Below are positions 11,651 to 21,999 of a stretch of 64,000 bases of DNA, one piece after another. The notes beneath the pieces were generated by a model. The model saw only the letters and a list, made by a program, of their open reading frames with translations. It made no database searches and was not told where the DNA came from. This DNA comes from Petrolisthes cinctipes. Taxonomy: Eukaryota; Arthropoda; Malacostraca; Decapoda; Porcellanidae. Every line of letters starts with the position of its first letter. Position 1 is the first letter of the stretch. Made by a program: the position numbers and the translations under genes. The stretch covers positions 2,334,001-2,398,000 of the forward strand of contig JAWQEG010000259.1 in the NCBI GenBank assembly GCA_033782935.1. The letters are read 5' to 3'.

Positions 11651-11687
11651 CCGTGGGTCGAAAAAAAAAATAATAATATTAAAAAAT

Positions 11688-11719
<32 letters not shown>

Positions 11720-11720
11720 G
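11651..11720. repeat. A-rich and (AAT)n microsatellite
   Basis: A9 followed by AATAATATT and (AAT)n repeats. The mirror is near 58901-58970. Confidence 0.85.
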
Positions 11721-12272
11721 AAATTCTTATAATCATTTATATTTCTCATTATGTGCTGAAGAGCATATGAAATAAAGTTGCATTAGGATATGATGTCAGG
11801 AGTGTAGATTTATTTTATTAAGTTAACATTAGGGTGACCATATTGGGGGATCATTGTAAACGGTTATTACATTAAGTAATTACAGTTAATAATATGAGGG
11901 TGGGTGTTATTCATCAGATACTGTTGAATACATAGAAATTAATAATTCTCTTGGCTTTATTTTTACTTCCATCCCATTGTCACTGTATTCATCCTTTTAT
12001 GTAAATTTTTCTCTATTCCACCTTCTGTTTTATTTTCTCTCAATTCTTCCTATCATTCCATTTCCTGTATTCCTACTGTATACGTGAAGCCAACTATGTT
12101 TGCGCCGGGAGAACATCAACAACAACAACAACTGATCAATCAACACCTGTTCAAAACACACACATGTGTACCTTGTGAAGGCCAGCCTCATCGACACTTG
12201 TTATATGAGTTGGCAGTAACTGGTCCGTCCGCCATCTTGGACGAAACACATGATGTGCTGTAAGATGGACTT
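11721..12272. other. Non-coding stretch, no gene seen
   Basis: AT-rich, with a short CAA run near 12117. No element is recognised. Confidence 0.5.
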
Positions 12273-12520
12273 ATAGTGCCGATTCCACAGGGGTTTGTTT
12301 TGGTTTGCCAGCACCATAACGAAAGAAACTGAACTGTATAAATGACTCTTGAGTGAATTATTTGATGAATTTGATGACTCCACTAGGAAATTATAGTAAT
12401 AATGGAATTACCGGACAGATTTTGTGGATATGGATACTGAGTTTGTTGGATATAATTAAGACTGATAAGTGTGGCTGGGGAGGATCATAACAAACCAAAG
12501 CCACTGTGGAATCGGCCTAT
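12273..12520. mobile_element. Inverted-repeat MITE, family D
   Basis: It starts ATAGTGCCGATTCCACAG and ends CTGTGGAATCGGCCTAT. It is the same family as 5101-5341 in the opposite orientation. The mirror is at 58101-58348. Confidence 0.7.
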
Positions 12521-12566
12521 ATTGTTAGTGGAAATAAGGATATTGCAACATGGGAGGCTAGCTCCA

Positions 12567-12722
12567 TTAAGGGACCCTGTGATGTAGTCTGAAAATTGAA
12601 TATTAGGGAGTCCTTCAAACACAGCCACCAAACACCACTTATATGGAAGGAGTGTGTTTCGTGGCATAGTCAGGAGGAATCAGAAGTCTCCAATTTTCAT
12701 ACTCGATCACAGGGTCCTTTAA
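12567..12722. mobile_element. TTAA-flanked MITE, family C
   Basis: 156 bp from TTAAGGGACCCTGTGATGTA to GATCACAGGGTCCTTTAA. The interior includes GTTTCGTGGCATAGTCAGG. The mirror is at 57899-58054. Confidence 0.8.
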
Positions 12723-12797
12723 CACTTTTGCTGCATTTTATATAAGACTTTTATGTAATTATGAGAATGGTCTCTGATTTAAGCATTGGATCTCTCC

Positions 12798-12965
12798 TTA
12801 AGGGGATATTCTCTTGTTGGTGAACTGAAAGGTCTCTGTTGATTCCTACAAACTATGCCACAAAACAGATCCCTTATTAGTACAACACTGGATGTGTCTA
12901 TTTTCTGGTATAGTTAGGAGGAATCAGTAACCTTACAAATTATCAACAAGAGAATCTCCCCAAAA
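12798..12965. mobile_element. MITE, family A
   Basis: The left end is TTAAGGGGATATTCTCTTGT. The right end, AAGAGAATCTCCCC, is followed by AAAA rather than TTAA. The mirror is at 57656-57823. Confidence 0.75.
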
Positions 12966-13048
12966 GGTGTTCATTGTATGTCTCAATACAAGTAGCTGCC
13001 GCTGTAAGCACAAGCCTTGTTTGTTCCCTTATAGCATTTGAAGTTGCC

Positions 13049-13050
<2 letters not shown>

Positions 13051-13095
<45 letters not shown>
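13051..13095. repeat. (GA)n microsatellite
   Basis: GA run, about 6 bp longer here than in the mirror at 57532-57570. Confidence 0.95.
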
Positions 13096-13098
<3 letters not shown>

Positions 13099-13119
13099 AG
13101 ATGATGCCTTAGCAAGATA

Positions 13120-13602
13120 GTAATGGTGATAAAATAATAATAGTAATAATAATGATGATAATAATAATAATAATAGCAATAACTATAATATAATAATATC
13201 AATAACAACAAAAATAGTAATAATGATAATAATAACAACGATATTACTAATGATGAAAATAATTAACATATTATATAATTGTTTATTATAATTATTATCA
13301 TTATTATTGTCATTATTATACTAATCATTATGTCATTATTATTATTATCATTATTGTCATACTTATTATTATCATTATTGTCATTCTTATTATTATCATT
13401 TTTGTCATTCTTATTATCTCTATTATCATTCTTATTATTATCATTATTGTCATTATTATTATTATTATTGTAATTTTTATTATTATCATTATTGTTATCA
13501 TCATCATTATCATTATTGGTATCATCATTATCGTCGTCGCAGTCGCCGTCGTCGTTATTATTATTATTATTATTATTAATATTATTATTATTATTATTAT
13601 CT
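13120..13602. repeat. Long trinucleotide-rich (AAT/ATT, ATC, GTC) tract
   Basis: Nearly 500 bp of imperfect AAT repeats switch strand near 13270 to ATT/ATC repeats. A GTCGTCGCAGTCGCCGTCGT patch lies near 13530. The strand switch makes the tract partly self-complementary. The all-Ile/Leu/Ser frames are artefacts. Confidence 0.85.
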
Positions 13603-14067
13603 AAGGTTCAAATAGAAGACGACCATGAATCAGATAGGAGTGATAGAAGACCACCGGTAGAACGGCAGTAAATGGGAACAGTTCATTATGATGATACAGA
13701 AGAATGAGTAAAGCTTGGTGTAAAACCTTTGAATTTCAATCAAGAATAGATTAGAAATTTTTCGATAGATAAGGTATCAAAACAATGGGGCGATAGTTAA
13801 TGAGTAGAAGTATACTATGTATGCTTCGGAACAGATAGGAAGAGAGGCACAGGTGGATAGGTTTTGTCTTGGCAGGGAATCGGCAAGCACAGAAGGAAAA
13901 TTTTTTATGATGACAAGGGAAATCCTACCAGAAACTGAGTGTCAAGGTCACAGAAGGCAGAAAGTACTTCCTTTGAATATATTCAGATGGCAAGTACAAG
14001 TAGGTCAGAGGGGCGGAGATGGAGGAATAGTGCCGAATTAGTCAAGAGCGGTGTTTGAGACAAAGGT
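13603..14067. other. Non-coding stretch, no gene seen
   Basis: An open frame of 74 codons at 13817-14041 has no recognisable motif and no mirrored conservation beyond the palindrome itself. Confidence 0.5.
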
Positions 14068-14233
14068 TTAAGGTGATATTCTTTTGTTGGTAAATTGGAA
14101 GGCTACTGATTTCTCCAAACTATACCAGCAAACAAATCATCTCGATGGCACTAATAGAGGATCTGTTGTTTCATGTTATAGTTTGGAGGTATCAATGACC
14201 TTCCCGTTCATAAACAAGAGAATCTTCCCTTAA
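14068..14233. mobile_element. TTAA-flanked MITE, family A, abutting a duplicated block
   Basis: It runs from TTAAGGTGATATTCTTTTGT to AAGAGAATCTTCCCTTAA. Its right TTAA is the first base of the 533-bp block duplicated at 16799. The mirror is at 56394-56559. Confidence 0.8.
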
Positions 14234-14762
14234 GAGAAAAGTTCAGCTTTATCAGATAAAGAGATAATAACATTTTCATCAGGAAGAATGAGAGAAAAGA
14301 AAGTAGATGAAATAAAAGTGGCTAGAAAAATATTTGAAAAATTACCAGAAAGAAGTACAGGAAGTATTGTAACAATAATTACACCGGGACGCAGTATTAC
14401 CAACTGTATACTGGGTCAACCCCGTCAAGGTATTACCAACTGTATACTGGGTCAATCCTGTCAAGGTATTACCAACTGTATACTGGGTCAACCCCGTCAA
14501 GGTATTACCAAGTGTATACTGGGTCAACCCTGTCAAGGTATTACCAACTGTATACTGGGTCAACCCTGTCAAGGTATTACCAACTGTATACTGGGTCAAC
14601 CCTGTCAAGGTATTACCAACTGTATACTGGGTCAACCCTGTCAAGGCTCCCAGGGGCAGATGTCAAAAAAGCTCATATTGACGCTTTGGCTGTAATGATA
14701 AAACTAACCATGGGATATCCTTAAAACTAGTCTCATTGCCTTTCCCAGTTCATTATTCTGTA
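14230..14762. repeat. 533-bp directly duplicated block, copy 1
   Basis: It is repeated at 16799-17331 with an offset of exactly 2569 bp and only a few substitutions, for example GGGGCAGATG versus GGGGTGGATG. It contains a seven-unit 36-bp minisatellite. The two copies share the left edge (TTAAGAGAAAAGTTC) and diverge after CCCAGTTCATTAT. Confidence 0.95.
14394..14645. repeat. 36-bp minisatellite, 7 units
   Basis: The unit is built on ATTACCAACTGTATACTGGG followed by TCAACCCTGTCAAGGT. Units alternate CCCCGTC/CCCTGTC/TCCTGTC. Because 36 is a multiple of three, all frames stay open and give fake repeat proteins. The mirror is at 55982-56233. Confidence 0.95.
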
Positions 14763-15119
14763 TCCAAATACTCTTACCAAACATAACGTAGCCTATCTAG
14801 GGGTTGATCCAGTATACAGATGATAATCCGTGAGGGACAGACAGGCATGACTCCATAAAGATTATGTTACTGTGTTTGTGTGTGTCCAGATGATAGCTGA
14901 ACAGAGATGAAATACATACATGTGTGTGTGTGTGTGTGTGTCTGTGTGTGTGTGTGTGTTGCCAGGTGAGAGCTGAACAGAGAAGTAATGCGCACTTGTG
15001 TGTGTGTGTGTGTATTGGTTTAATCAAACTGAGAAAAGTGCATGTGTATGCAGAAATTTGAATAAATATATCGGACAGCGAGAGAGCTCATAGATGTAAA
15101 TTATAAATGTACAGCTGTG
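14763..15119. other. Non-coding stretch with a (TG)n run
   Basis: TG dinucleotides lie at about 14921-14960 and 14997-15013. No gene is seen. Confidence 0.6.
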
Positions 15120-15870
15120 GAAAGCGAACAGAGAGAGGAGAGAGAAAATGAAATAAAAGGAGGAATAGTGAGAAAATGAATTAATAGTATGCATAGAGAG
15201 AAAATAGAAAGGAAGAAGGACTGGAGAGAATCTTGGATAGAAGGAGAAATGGAAAGGAAATGGAATAAAAGGAGTAATATAGAGAAAAAGGAATAGAAGG
15301 AGGATTATAGAGAAAATAGAATGAAAAGAGGAATAGGGAGAAAATGGAAGAAAAAGAGGAATAGAGAAATAATTGAATAGGAGGAAGTAAAGAGAGAAAA
15401 TGGAATAGTAGGAATGATAGAAAGAAAATAGAATAGGAAGAAGAATAGAGAGAAAATGGAATAAGAGTAATAGAAAGAAAATGGAATAAAATTAATAATA
15501 GGGAGAAATTGGAATTACAAGAGCAGTAGAAAATGGAATAAAAATAGAAATAGAGAAAATAATATGAAAGGAAGAAGACAGAAATTGGAATAAAAGGTGG
15601 AACAGAGATAAATTGAAATATATGAAGGAAAAGTGAGAAAATGGAATAAAAACAGTAATAAAGAGAAAATGAAAATAATTGAGGAAAATAGAACTAATCA
15701 AATAAAAGGAGGAATAAAGAGAAAATGGAATAAAAGGAGGAATAAAGAGAAAATGGAATAAAAGGAGGAATAAAGAGAAAATGAAATAAAAAGAGGAATA
15801 GAGAGAAAATGGAAAGTAGTTAGAAAAAATAAAATAAAAGGAAGAATAGATAAAAAATTGACTAAAATGA
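15120..15870. repeat. Purine-rich minisatellite array
   Basis: Degenerate units of about 20-27 bp built on GAGAAAATGGAATAAAAGGA. One strand is almost entirely purine for 750 bp. A second array lies at 17757-18605. The Phe/Ser-rich frames on the other strand are artefacts. Confidence 0.9.
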
Positions 15871-16045
15871 TAATTAGATAGATAGATAGATAATAGATAC
15901 ATTATTGACTTAATAATGGATTAGATGGACAGACAACACATTAGATTGATATATGAAATATAGATAGATGCATTACGGACTATTAAAATAGATTAGATAG
16001 ACAGATAACACATTAGATAGATAGATAAATAGATAGATGAATACT
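15871..16045. repeat. (GATA)n-rich tract
   Basis: GATA/GACA tetranucleotide runs are interspersed with ACACATTAGAT and TTACGGACT words. Confidence 0.85.
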
Positions 16046-16069
16046 ACAAACAGCGACTGACTCACTATT

Positions 16070-16071
<2 letters not shown>

Positions 16072-16122
<51 letters not shown>

Positions 16123-16133
16123 TACTCACTATC

Positions 16134-16176
<43 letters not shown>

Positions 16177-16202
16177 CTATTTACTATTAACACACACACA
16201 CA
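16072..16202. repeat. (CA)n microsatellites in tandem
   Basis: Two long CA runs, each preceded by a CACTAT-like spacer. The motif of CA run plus ACTATTAACA continues to 16650 and is interrupted by a MITE. Confidence 0.9.
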
Positions 16203-16217
16203 AAAAGCTACTGACCA

Positions 16218-16378
16218 TTAAGGGGATGGTATACTTTTGGTACATTGGAGCGCCTTAATTCCTCCAAATTATACGAGAAAATAGGACCAGAGGAACAAAA
16301 ATAATGGTGGCCTGCTGCTTGGAATAGTTTGGAGGAATAATTTGCTCTAGATTTACCAACAATGAATCCTCCCCTTAA
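16218..16378. mobile_element. TTAA-flanked MITE, family B (best copy)
   Basis: 161 bp from TTAAGGGGATGGTATACTTT to AATCCTCCCCTTAA, inserted inside the (CA)n/ACTATTAACA repeat. The mirror is at 54267-54427. Confidence 0.8.
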
Positions 16379-16651
16379 CATACACACACACAGAACTACT
16401 CACTATAAACACACACACACAAAGCTACTCACCATTAACATACACACACAGCTACTCATTATTATTAACACACAAACACACACGCAGATATACTCAATAT
16501 CAACACACACAAAAAACAGCTACTCACTATTAACACACATACACACACACACACAGATCTACTCAATACTAACACACACATACCTAAAGCAGCTACTCAC
16601 TATTATCACACATACACACACACAGCTATTCACTATTAACACACACACACA
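16379..16651. repeat. (CA)n/ACTCACTATTAACA compound repeat
   Basis: Units of roughly 30-45 bp: a CA run, then AGCTACTCACTATTAACACA. The mirror is at about 53988-54266, with a 6-bp length difference. Confidence 0.85.
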
Positions 16652-16802
16652 CACCCCTGTGGTCGTGTATGAAAATTGGAGGCTTCTGATTCCTCCTGAC
16701 CATGCCACGAAACAAGCTCCGTCCATATAAGTAGGGTTTCGTGGCAATGTTTAAAGGACTCGCTAACCTTTAATTTTCTGACTACATCACAGGGTCGCTT
16801 AA
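16652..16802. mobile_element. MITE, family C, abutting duplicated block copy 2
   Basis: It ends CATCACAGGGTCGCTTAA, and this TTAA is the left edge of the duplicated block. The left TTAA is lost into the (CA)n run. The mirror is at 53837-53987. Confidence 0.75.
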
Positions 16803-17331
16803 GAGAAAAGTTCAGCTTTATCAGATAAAGAGATAATAACATTTTCATCAGGAAGAATGAGAGAAAAGAAAGTAGATGAAATAAAAGTGGCTAGAAAAAT
16901 ATTTGAAAAATTACCAGAAAGAAGTACAGGAAGTATTGTAACAATAATTACACCGGGACGCAGTATTACCAACTGTATACTGGGTCAACCCCGTCAAGGT
17001 ATTACCAACTGTATACTGGGTCAATCCTGTCAAGGTATTACCAACTGTATACTGGGTCAACCCCGTCAAGGTATTACCAAGTGTATACTGGGTCAACCCT
17101 GTCAAGGTATTACCAACTGTATACTGGGTCAACCCTGTCAAGGTATTACCAACTGTATACTGGGTCAACCCTGTCAAGGTATTACCAACTGTATACTGGG
17201 TCAACCCTGTCAAGGCTCCCAGGGGTGGATGTCAAAAAAGCTCATATTGACGCTTGGGCTGTAGTGATGAAACTAACCATGGGATATCCTTAAAACTAGT
17301 CTCATTGCCTTTCCCAGTTCATTATACTGTA
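16799..17331. repeat. 533-bp directly duplicated block, copy 2
   Basis: Near-identical to 14230-14762, with the 36-bp minisatellite at 16963-17214. The mirror is at 53308-53840. Confidence 0.95.
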
Positions 17332-17579
17332 ACGCAACCCTGTTTAACCAACCTTACATTGTACAGTTGGTAATAATGCATGTGGACCGATACGTATTTA
17401 TGTGCAGTTGTAAGCAGATGACTCGAGGCCACCCCATCCATCAACATGCATCATTATTATAGTTTCTAAAACAGTTTAATCTACATAGTGACAAATATTA
17501 ATTGGATTTGTTTCGCCCGAGTAGACGACTAAATTTCGGTTCAGGACATATTGCCACTGTTACCAGATACAAGGGTACA

Positions 17580-17623
<44 letters not shown>

Positions 17624-17756
17624 TCAGGTGTGTTGGATTAAACTGAGAAATGTTTGTGTGTGTGTATGCAGAAACTTTTCAGGAAGGGGAGTGAGCAACT
17701 ACATGTAAGAGATAAAATGTGCAGGTGTTGAAATATAACCCAGATCACTACCAGAG
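17332..17756. other. Non-coding stretch with a (TG)n run
   Basis: TG repeats at about 17585-17620. Near 17415-17450, GATGACTCGAGGCCACCCCA resembles one side of the fold-back at 24979. No gene is seen. Confidence 0.55.
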
Positions 17757-18605
17757 GAAAGAGAGAAAATTGAATAAAAGGAGGAATAGTGATTAAATGA
17801 GATGGAAAGAGTAATAGTAAGTAACTGAAATTATTTAAGGAATAATAGAAACTTAAATAAAAGGAGGAATAGAGATAAAATGGAATAGAAAAAAAAAAGA
17901 TTATAGGGAAAAAGGAATGAAGAGAAGAAAAGAGAAAATATCAAATATATTGATGAACTGGGAGAAAAACAGAAATGAAAGGTGGAATAGAGATAAGATG
18001 GAATAAAAGGAGTTATAGAGAAAGAAGTGGAATTAAAGGAGGAACAGATAAAATGAAATAAAAGGAAAAATAATGAGAAAATGGAATAAAAGGAGTAATA
18101 GTGAGAAAATGGAATAAAAGGAGTAATAAAGAGAAAATTGAATAAAAGAAGGAATATAGATAAAATTTAATAAAAGAAGGAATATAGATAAAATGGAATA
18201 AAAGAAGGAATAATGAGAAAATGGAATAAATAAAACAGAGAGAAAGTGTAATACAAGGAGGAATAGAGAGAAAATGGAATAAAAGGAATAGAGAGAAAAT
18301 GGAATAAAAAGAATAGAGAGAAAATGGAATAAAAGAAGGAATAAAGAGAATATGGAATAAATAGAACAGAGAGAACGTGTAATACAAGGAGGAATAGAGA
18401 GAAAATGGAATAAAAGAAGGAATAATGAGAAAGTGGAATAAAAGAAGGAATATAAATAAATTGGAATAAAAGAAGGAAAAATTAGAAAATGGAATAAATA
18501 GAACAGAGAGAAAATGTAATACAAGGAGGAATAGAGAGAAAATGGAATAAAAGGAATAGAGAGAATATGGAATAAAAAAAGGAATAATGAGAATATGGAA
18601 TAAAT
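17757..18605. repeat. Purine-rich minisatellite array, second copy
   Basis: Same unit type as 15120-15870 (GAGAAAATGGAATAAAAG). A higher-order pattern recurs with AACAGAGAGAA and GTAATACAAGGAGG. The mirror is at about 52030-52878. Confidence 0.9.
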
Positions 18606-18791
18606 ACTCAACATAAAGGTCCATCAAACCATACACACACATAGACACACACACAGAAACCACACACAGACACTTCTACACATACACACACAGACACCAC
18701 ACACGTACACTTCTGCACATACACACACACAGACACCACACACATACATAACCATACACACACACACGTACACTTCTCCACATACATAACC

Positions 18792-18848
<57 letters not shown>

Positions 18849-18850
18849 TA
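18606..18850. repeat. (CA)n compound repeat followed by (GA)n
   Basis: CA-rich units at 18630-18790, then a GA run at 18796-18846. The mirror is at about 51786-52020. Confidence 0.9.
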
Positions 18851-18920
18851 CAAATGTGGAGAGGGAGAGAGGGAGAGGCTGGAGAGTGAGTGACGGCCTA
18901 TCAACTTCGTAATGAACAGT

Positions 18921-19063
18921 AAGGAAATATTTTCTTGTTGGTAAATGAGAGGGCTATTGAATCCTCCAAACTATGCCACGAAACAGTCCCCCATTAGTAG
19001 CACTGAGGTTTCCTGAGATAGTTTGGAAGAAACAGAGACCTCCCAATTCATCAACAAGTGTTT
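18921..19063. mobile_element. Degraded MITE, family A
   Basis: It carries TTTTCTTGTTGGTAAAT, CCTCCAAACTATGCCACGAA and the complementary right side ending CATCAACAAG. No TTAA remains. The mirror is at 51572-51714. Confidence 0.6.
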
Positions 19064-19309
19064 CGAGTGATGTGTATGTATGTATGAATGCATGCTTGCT
19101 TGTGTATGTGTATGTGTGTGTGTGTATGTACAAAGGTGCATGTGGTGTGGTGAGGTGCATAAACTGTATGTGTGTGTGTGTGTGTGTACAGAGGTGCATG
19201 TACTGTGTGGGTGCTTGGGGGGGGGGGTTGTGGTTGTATGCACAAAGGTGCATGAATTGTGTGCGTGCTTGTATGGGTGTGTGTGTTCTTACCTATTTGT
19301 ATCTTTACA
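19064..19309. repeat. (TG)n-rich tract
   Basis: TGTGTGTATG units with GGTGCATG words, and a G run near 19218. Open frames across it are artefacts. Confidence 0.8.
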
Positions 19310-20045
19310 GGATTGAGTCAAGCTCGTAATATCCCGTAGTTTATAACCCAATTATCCTATTACTGTTTAACCTTGTGTATGTTTTTGGCACACACCACTT
19401 CAGCTGGTAAGTTGTTCCATTGAACTATTACCATACTCTATTTGGAAAGCTATATTTCTGTATATCTATATCTCCTCTACTTTCAATGAATTTCTTATTG
19501 AGGCCTCTCATTTTATGTATTCCTTGTTGACACAAGTTCTCTATATTTGTCTTTCTTTTTCTGTGACACATTTGTAAACTATAATCATATCTCCTCTCTT
19601 ACGTCCTTCTTCTAGTTTAGGTCATTTTAGTTTCTCTAGTCTTTCTTCATAGCTTAGTTCTCTTAGACTTGGTACTATCTAGTTGCGGCTCTTTGTACTT
19701 TATCTAATGTTGCGATATGTTTCTTTAAATGTGGGTTCCATACTATTGTCGCATATTCCAAGGTAGACCTTATAAAAGATTTTATTATTTTCTTGACCAT
19801 TTCTTCGTCTATATAAGTGAAGGCCACTCTAATATTTGCTAACAATGTTTCTCACTTTTTCATTTATATGATCATCTGGTGTCAATTTCTTATTTATCGT
19901 TACCCCTAAATCTCTTTCTTTCTTTGTTTCATATAATATATTTCCAAGCTTGTACTGCCAATTTCGTCTTCTTTCACTTGTTCCAAACTTTATAACATGA
20001 CACTTATCTGCATTAAAATCCATCTGCCATTTATTCGTCTAATCA
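19310..20045 (-). pseudogene. LINE reverse-transcriptase 3' fragment
   Basis: Reading the minus strand gives NADKCHVIKFGTSERR, then LGVTINKKLTPDDHI and, in shifted frames, RSTLEYATIVWNPHLKKHI. This is the stretch after the polymerase palm and thumb of CR1/Jockey-type LINEs. Several stops and frameshifts interrupt it. The 3' end near 19310 reads as a short AGGTAAG-type tail. It differs from the LINE at 26580-28466. The mirror is at 50594-51329. Confidence 0.75.
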
Positions 20046-20857
20046 ACCATTTTGCTGTAAGAGTCACAATCACAAGGAGGTAAGTCGCTAGTTATTGTCA
20101 ATGTGTTTCTATCTATTGTAATGTTTGAGGCACACTACTACCGGAGGTGTATAGTAGACTCTAGTACATGGTACAGTTTATTAAGTAAGTACACAAGTAA
20201 GTAAGTAAATGGTAGTCCCAAGCACCAGAGTAGGGCCTTCCCGTCTGCCTGGAGGTGTGTTGCTTGTAGAGTAACTTGTATCTTCGTAGGGTCTTGGTGT
20301 ATGTGTTGGAGTCTTATTACTGTAGCGTGGGGGCTTCGCGTGGAGTAGTAAGGTGAGTGTGGGGAACGGCAGGAGCGGGGGAGGCGGCAGGTGTGGATGC
20401 TGGCTGGCCCAGGAGCTAGGTGAGCAGGGTTGCCAGGTGGTGGATCGCTAGCCCGCCCAAACCAATCCAAAAAACCGCCCCAAAACCGCGACCCTTGTCT
20501 CCAAAAGCAGCCAAAAAACAGCCCAAGCTTAGAATCATCAGTATAGTGTACATAAATCGTAGGATACGTGGGATAAAAAAAAAAAAAAACAAAAAAAAAA
20601 ACACAGTAATATAACAAGGGAGTATTGTATTTAACTTAAGGATGCATTCAATTGATAATATGACCAATATAATGTATTACACTACATTTATTTTCAATCA
20701 ATTTTATATTTATACACAGACACACACACAGTACATACGTACCTATCAGCTGTTAATCCCTTTACTTTACTGACCCCTCCTCACTATCCCTCCCCTATCT
20801 CACACACACACACACACACACACACATCACCATCTATGAAGTTATTTTTGATGGCAT
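20046..20857 (-). other. Non-coding segment with a GC-rich patch and poly(A) signal
   Basis: On the minus strand a GC-rich region (about 20250-20480) is followed by AATAAACTGTACCATGTACT near 20170. This could be a solo LTR or an old 3' UTR, but no paired LTR or coding frame is visible. A and CA runs lie at 20574-20600 and 20801-20826. Confidence 0.35.
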
Positions 20858-21449
20858 TTATGTATCACACGGTATATCAATATGTTCATTAACATCACCA
20901 CCACTTGCATACATGTCATTACTGAAACGTGACAACATTTCCCTGGTTGGGGAAAACTTGTTGCAACATATATAATTTCTTTGCATGAATGCTCGGACAT
21001 GCAGTGTATTTTCTAAGCTCTTGTTCTGCATCCTGTTTCTGAGCTTATTTTTCACAAGGTTCATTTGTGAAAAAACTCTTTCAACAGACGCATTGCTGAA
21101 GGGCAGGGCAAGCATTGACAGGGCAAACTGCCCCACCTCCTTGAAATCTTGTTCCCCTGAGGCATCGTGGTGGCCATGAACTGTCATCCAAAATTTTTCT
21201 TCATTATCAAGGACGTCCATGGGCCAGCTGACAGTTCCAAGAAGTTGCCACTGCTCGTCGAGTTTGCCAATATCGCCAGAATATTTCATTAGGAACGACA
21301 GGTCCTGCAGCTTTGGTTTCCGGAGTCCCAACACAGTTTCAGGCGACAGTGTATCCAAGGTCTGGAGATGGTGTATATTTGAGGGCAGCCTTTGTTGTAA
21401 TTCACTCAGTAGCTGCATCAGGAAGTCACGACCATATATCTTGTGTATT

Positions 21450-21499
21450 AGGAGGGTCCACGAATTGTAGTTCTGAGTCTAGGCCGCTAGGTGGCTCTA
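21450..21499. repeat. Terminal inverted repeat of the ISL2EU-like element
   Basis: Fifty bases identical to the complement of 30114-30163, ending in GCTAGGTGGCTCTA. The next base differs. Confidence 0.95.
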
Positions 21500-21999
21500 C
21501 TATCGTCTCAGGCCAGGAAAATGAAAGTGTGGAATATATGAAATATCAAATTAAATTAGGACATTTCTACATATTTCTGAAAAACATATTTTTCCATTTC
21601 GTTTTTGGGAGCATGTAACGTATTAGCATTCCATAAAATTCTTTCAATTTACCAGTACGATATGTTTAACTTTGCTGAGCATGTTCGTCACAGTACACTT
21701 TCGGTGCAAATTTTCCATAGTTTCTTTTTGTATCAAGGAACAATATTCACTATATTTACCTAAATATATCTTCACACTGAGTTCCTTTTTCATTTATTCA
21801 TCTTTCCATATTACATACATTTGTGCATTATCTCGAACGTTTACCGAAATATACATAGTTCGTAACTGACAAAAACAAAACTAGACCAGCTTTAACTCCT
21901 GCGGCAGCGTGATTCGCGGCCTTCTCAACTTCTCAAGTTCTCTCTCCAGCGGCTTCATTCATTATTCTTTGTGATTCAGCCACTCAGTGAACAAGAAAA

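Noticed and set aside
13279..13602. Ile/Leu-rich frames
   Set aside because: Trinucleotide repeat artefacts.
14394..14645. CRISPR-like array of 36-bp repeats
   Set aside because: The repeats are directly adjacent with no unique spacers, and the DNA is eukaryotic.
14288..14695. 135-codon frame with a repeated 12-residue motif, found four times in the window
   Set aside because: It is the 36-bp minisatellite read in frame. All strands give similar repeat peptides, and there is no start context or domain.
19829..20023. Separate small gene of 64 codons
   Set aside because: It is the best-preserved stretch of a degraded LINE reverse transcriptase.
20138..20617. 159-codon frame on the minus strand as a gene
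   Set aside because: It crosses a poly(A/T) run and a GC-rich patch with no domain. A solo LTR or old UTR is as likely.
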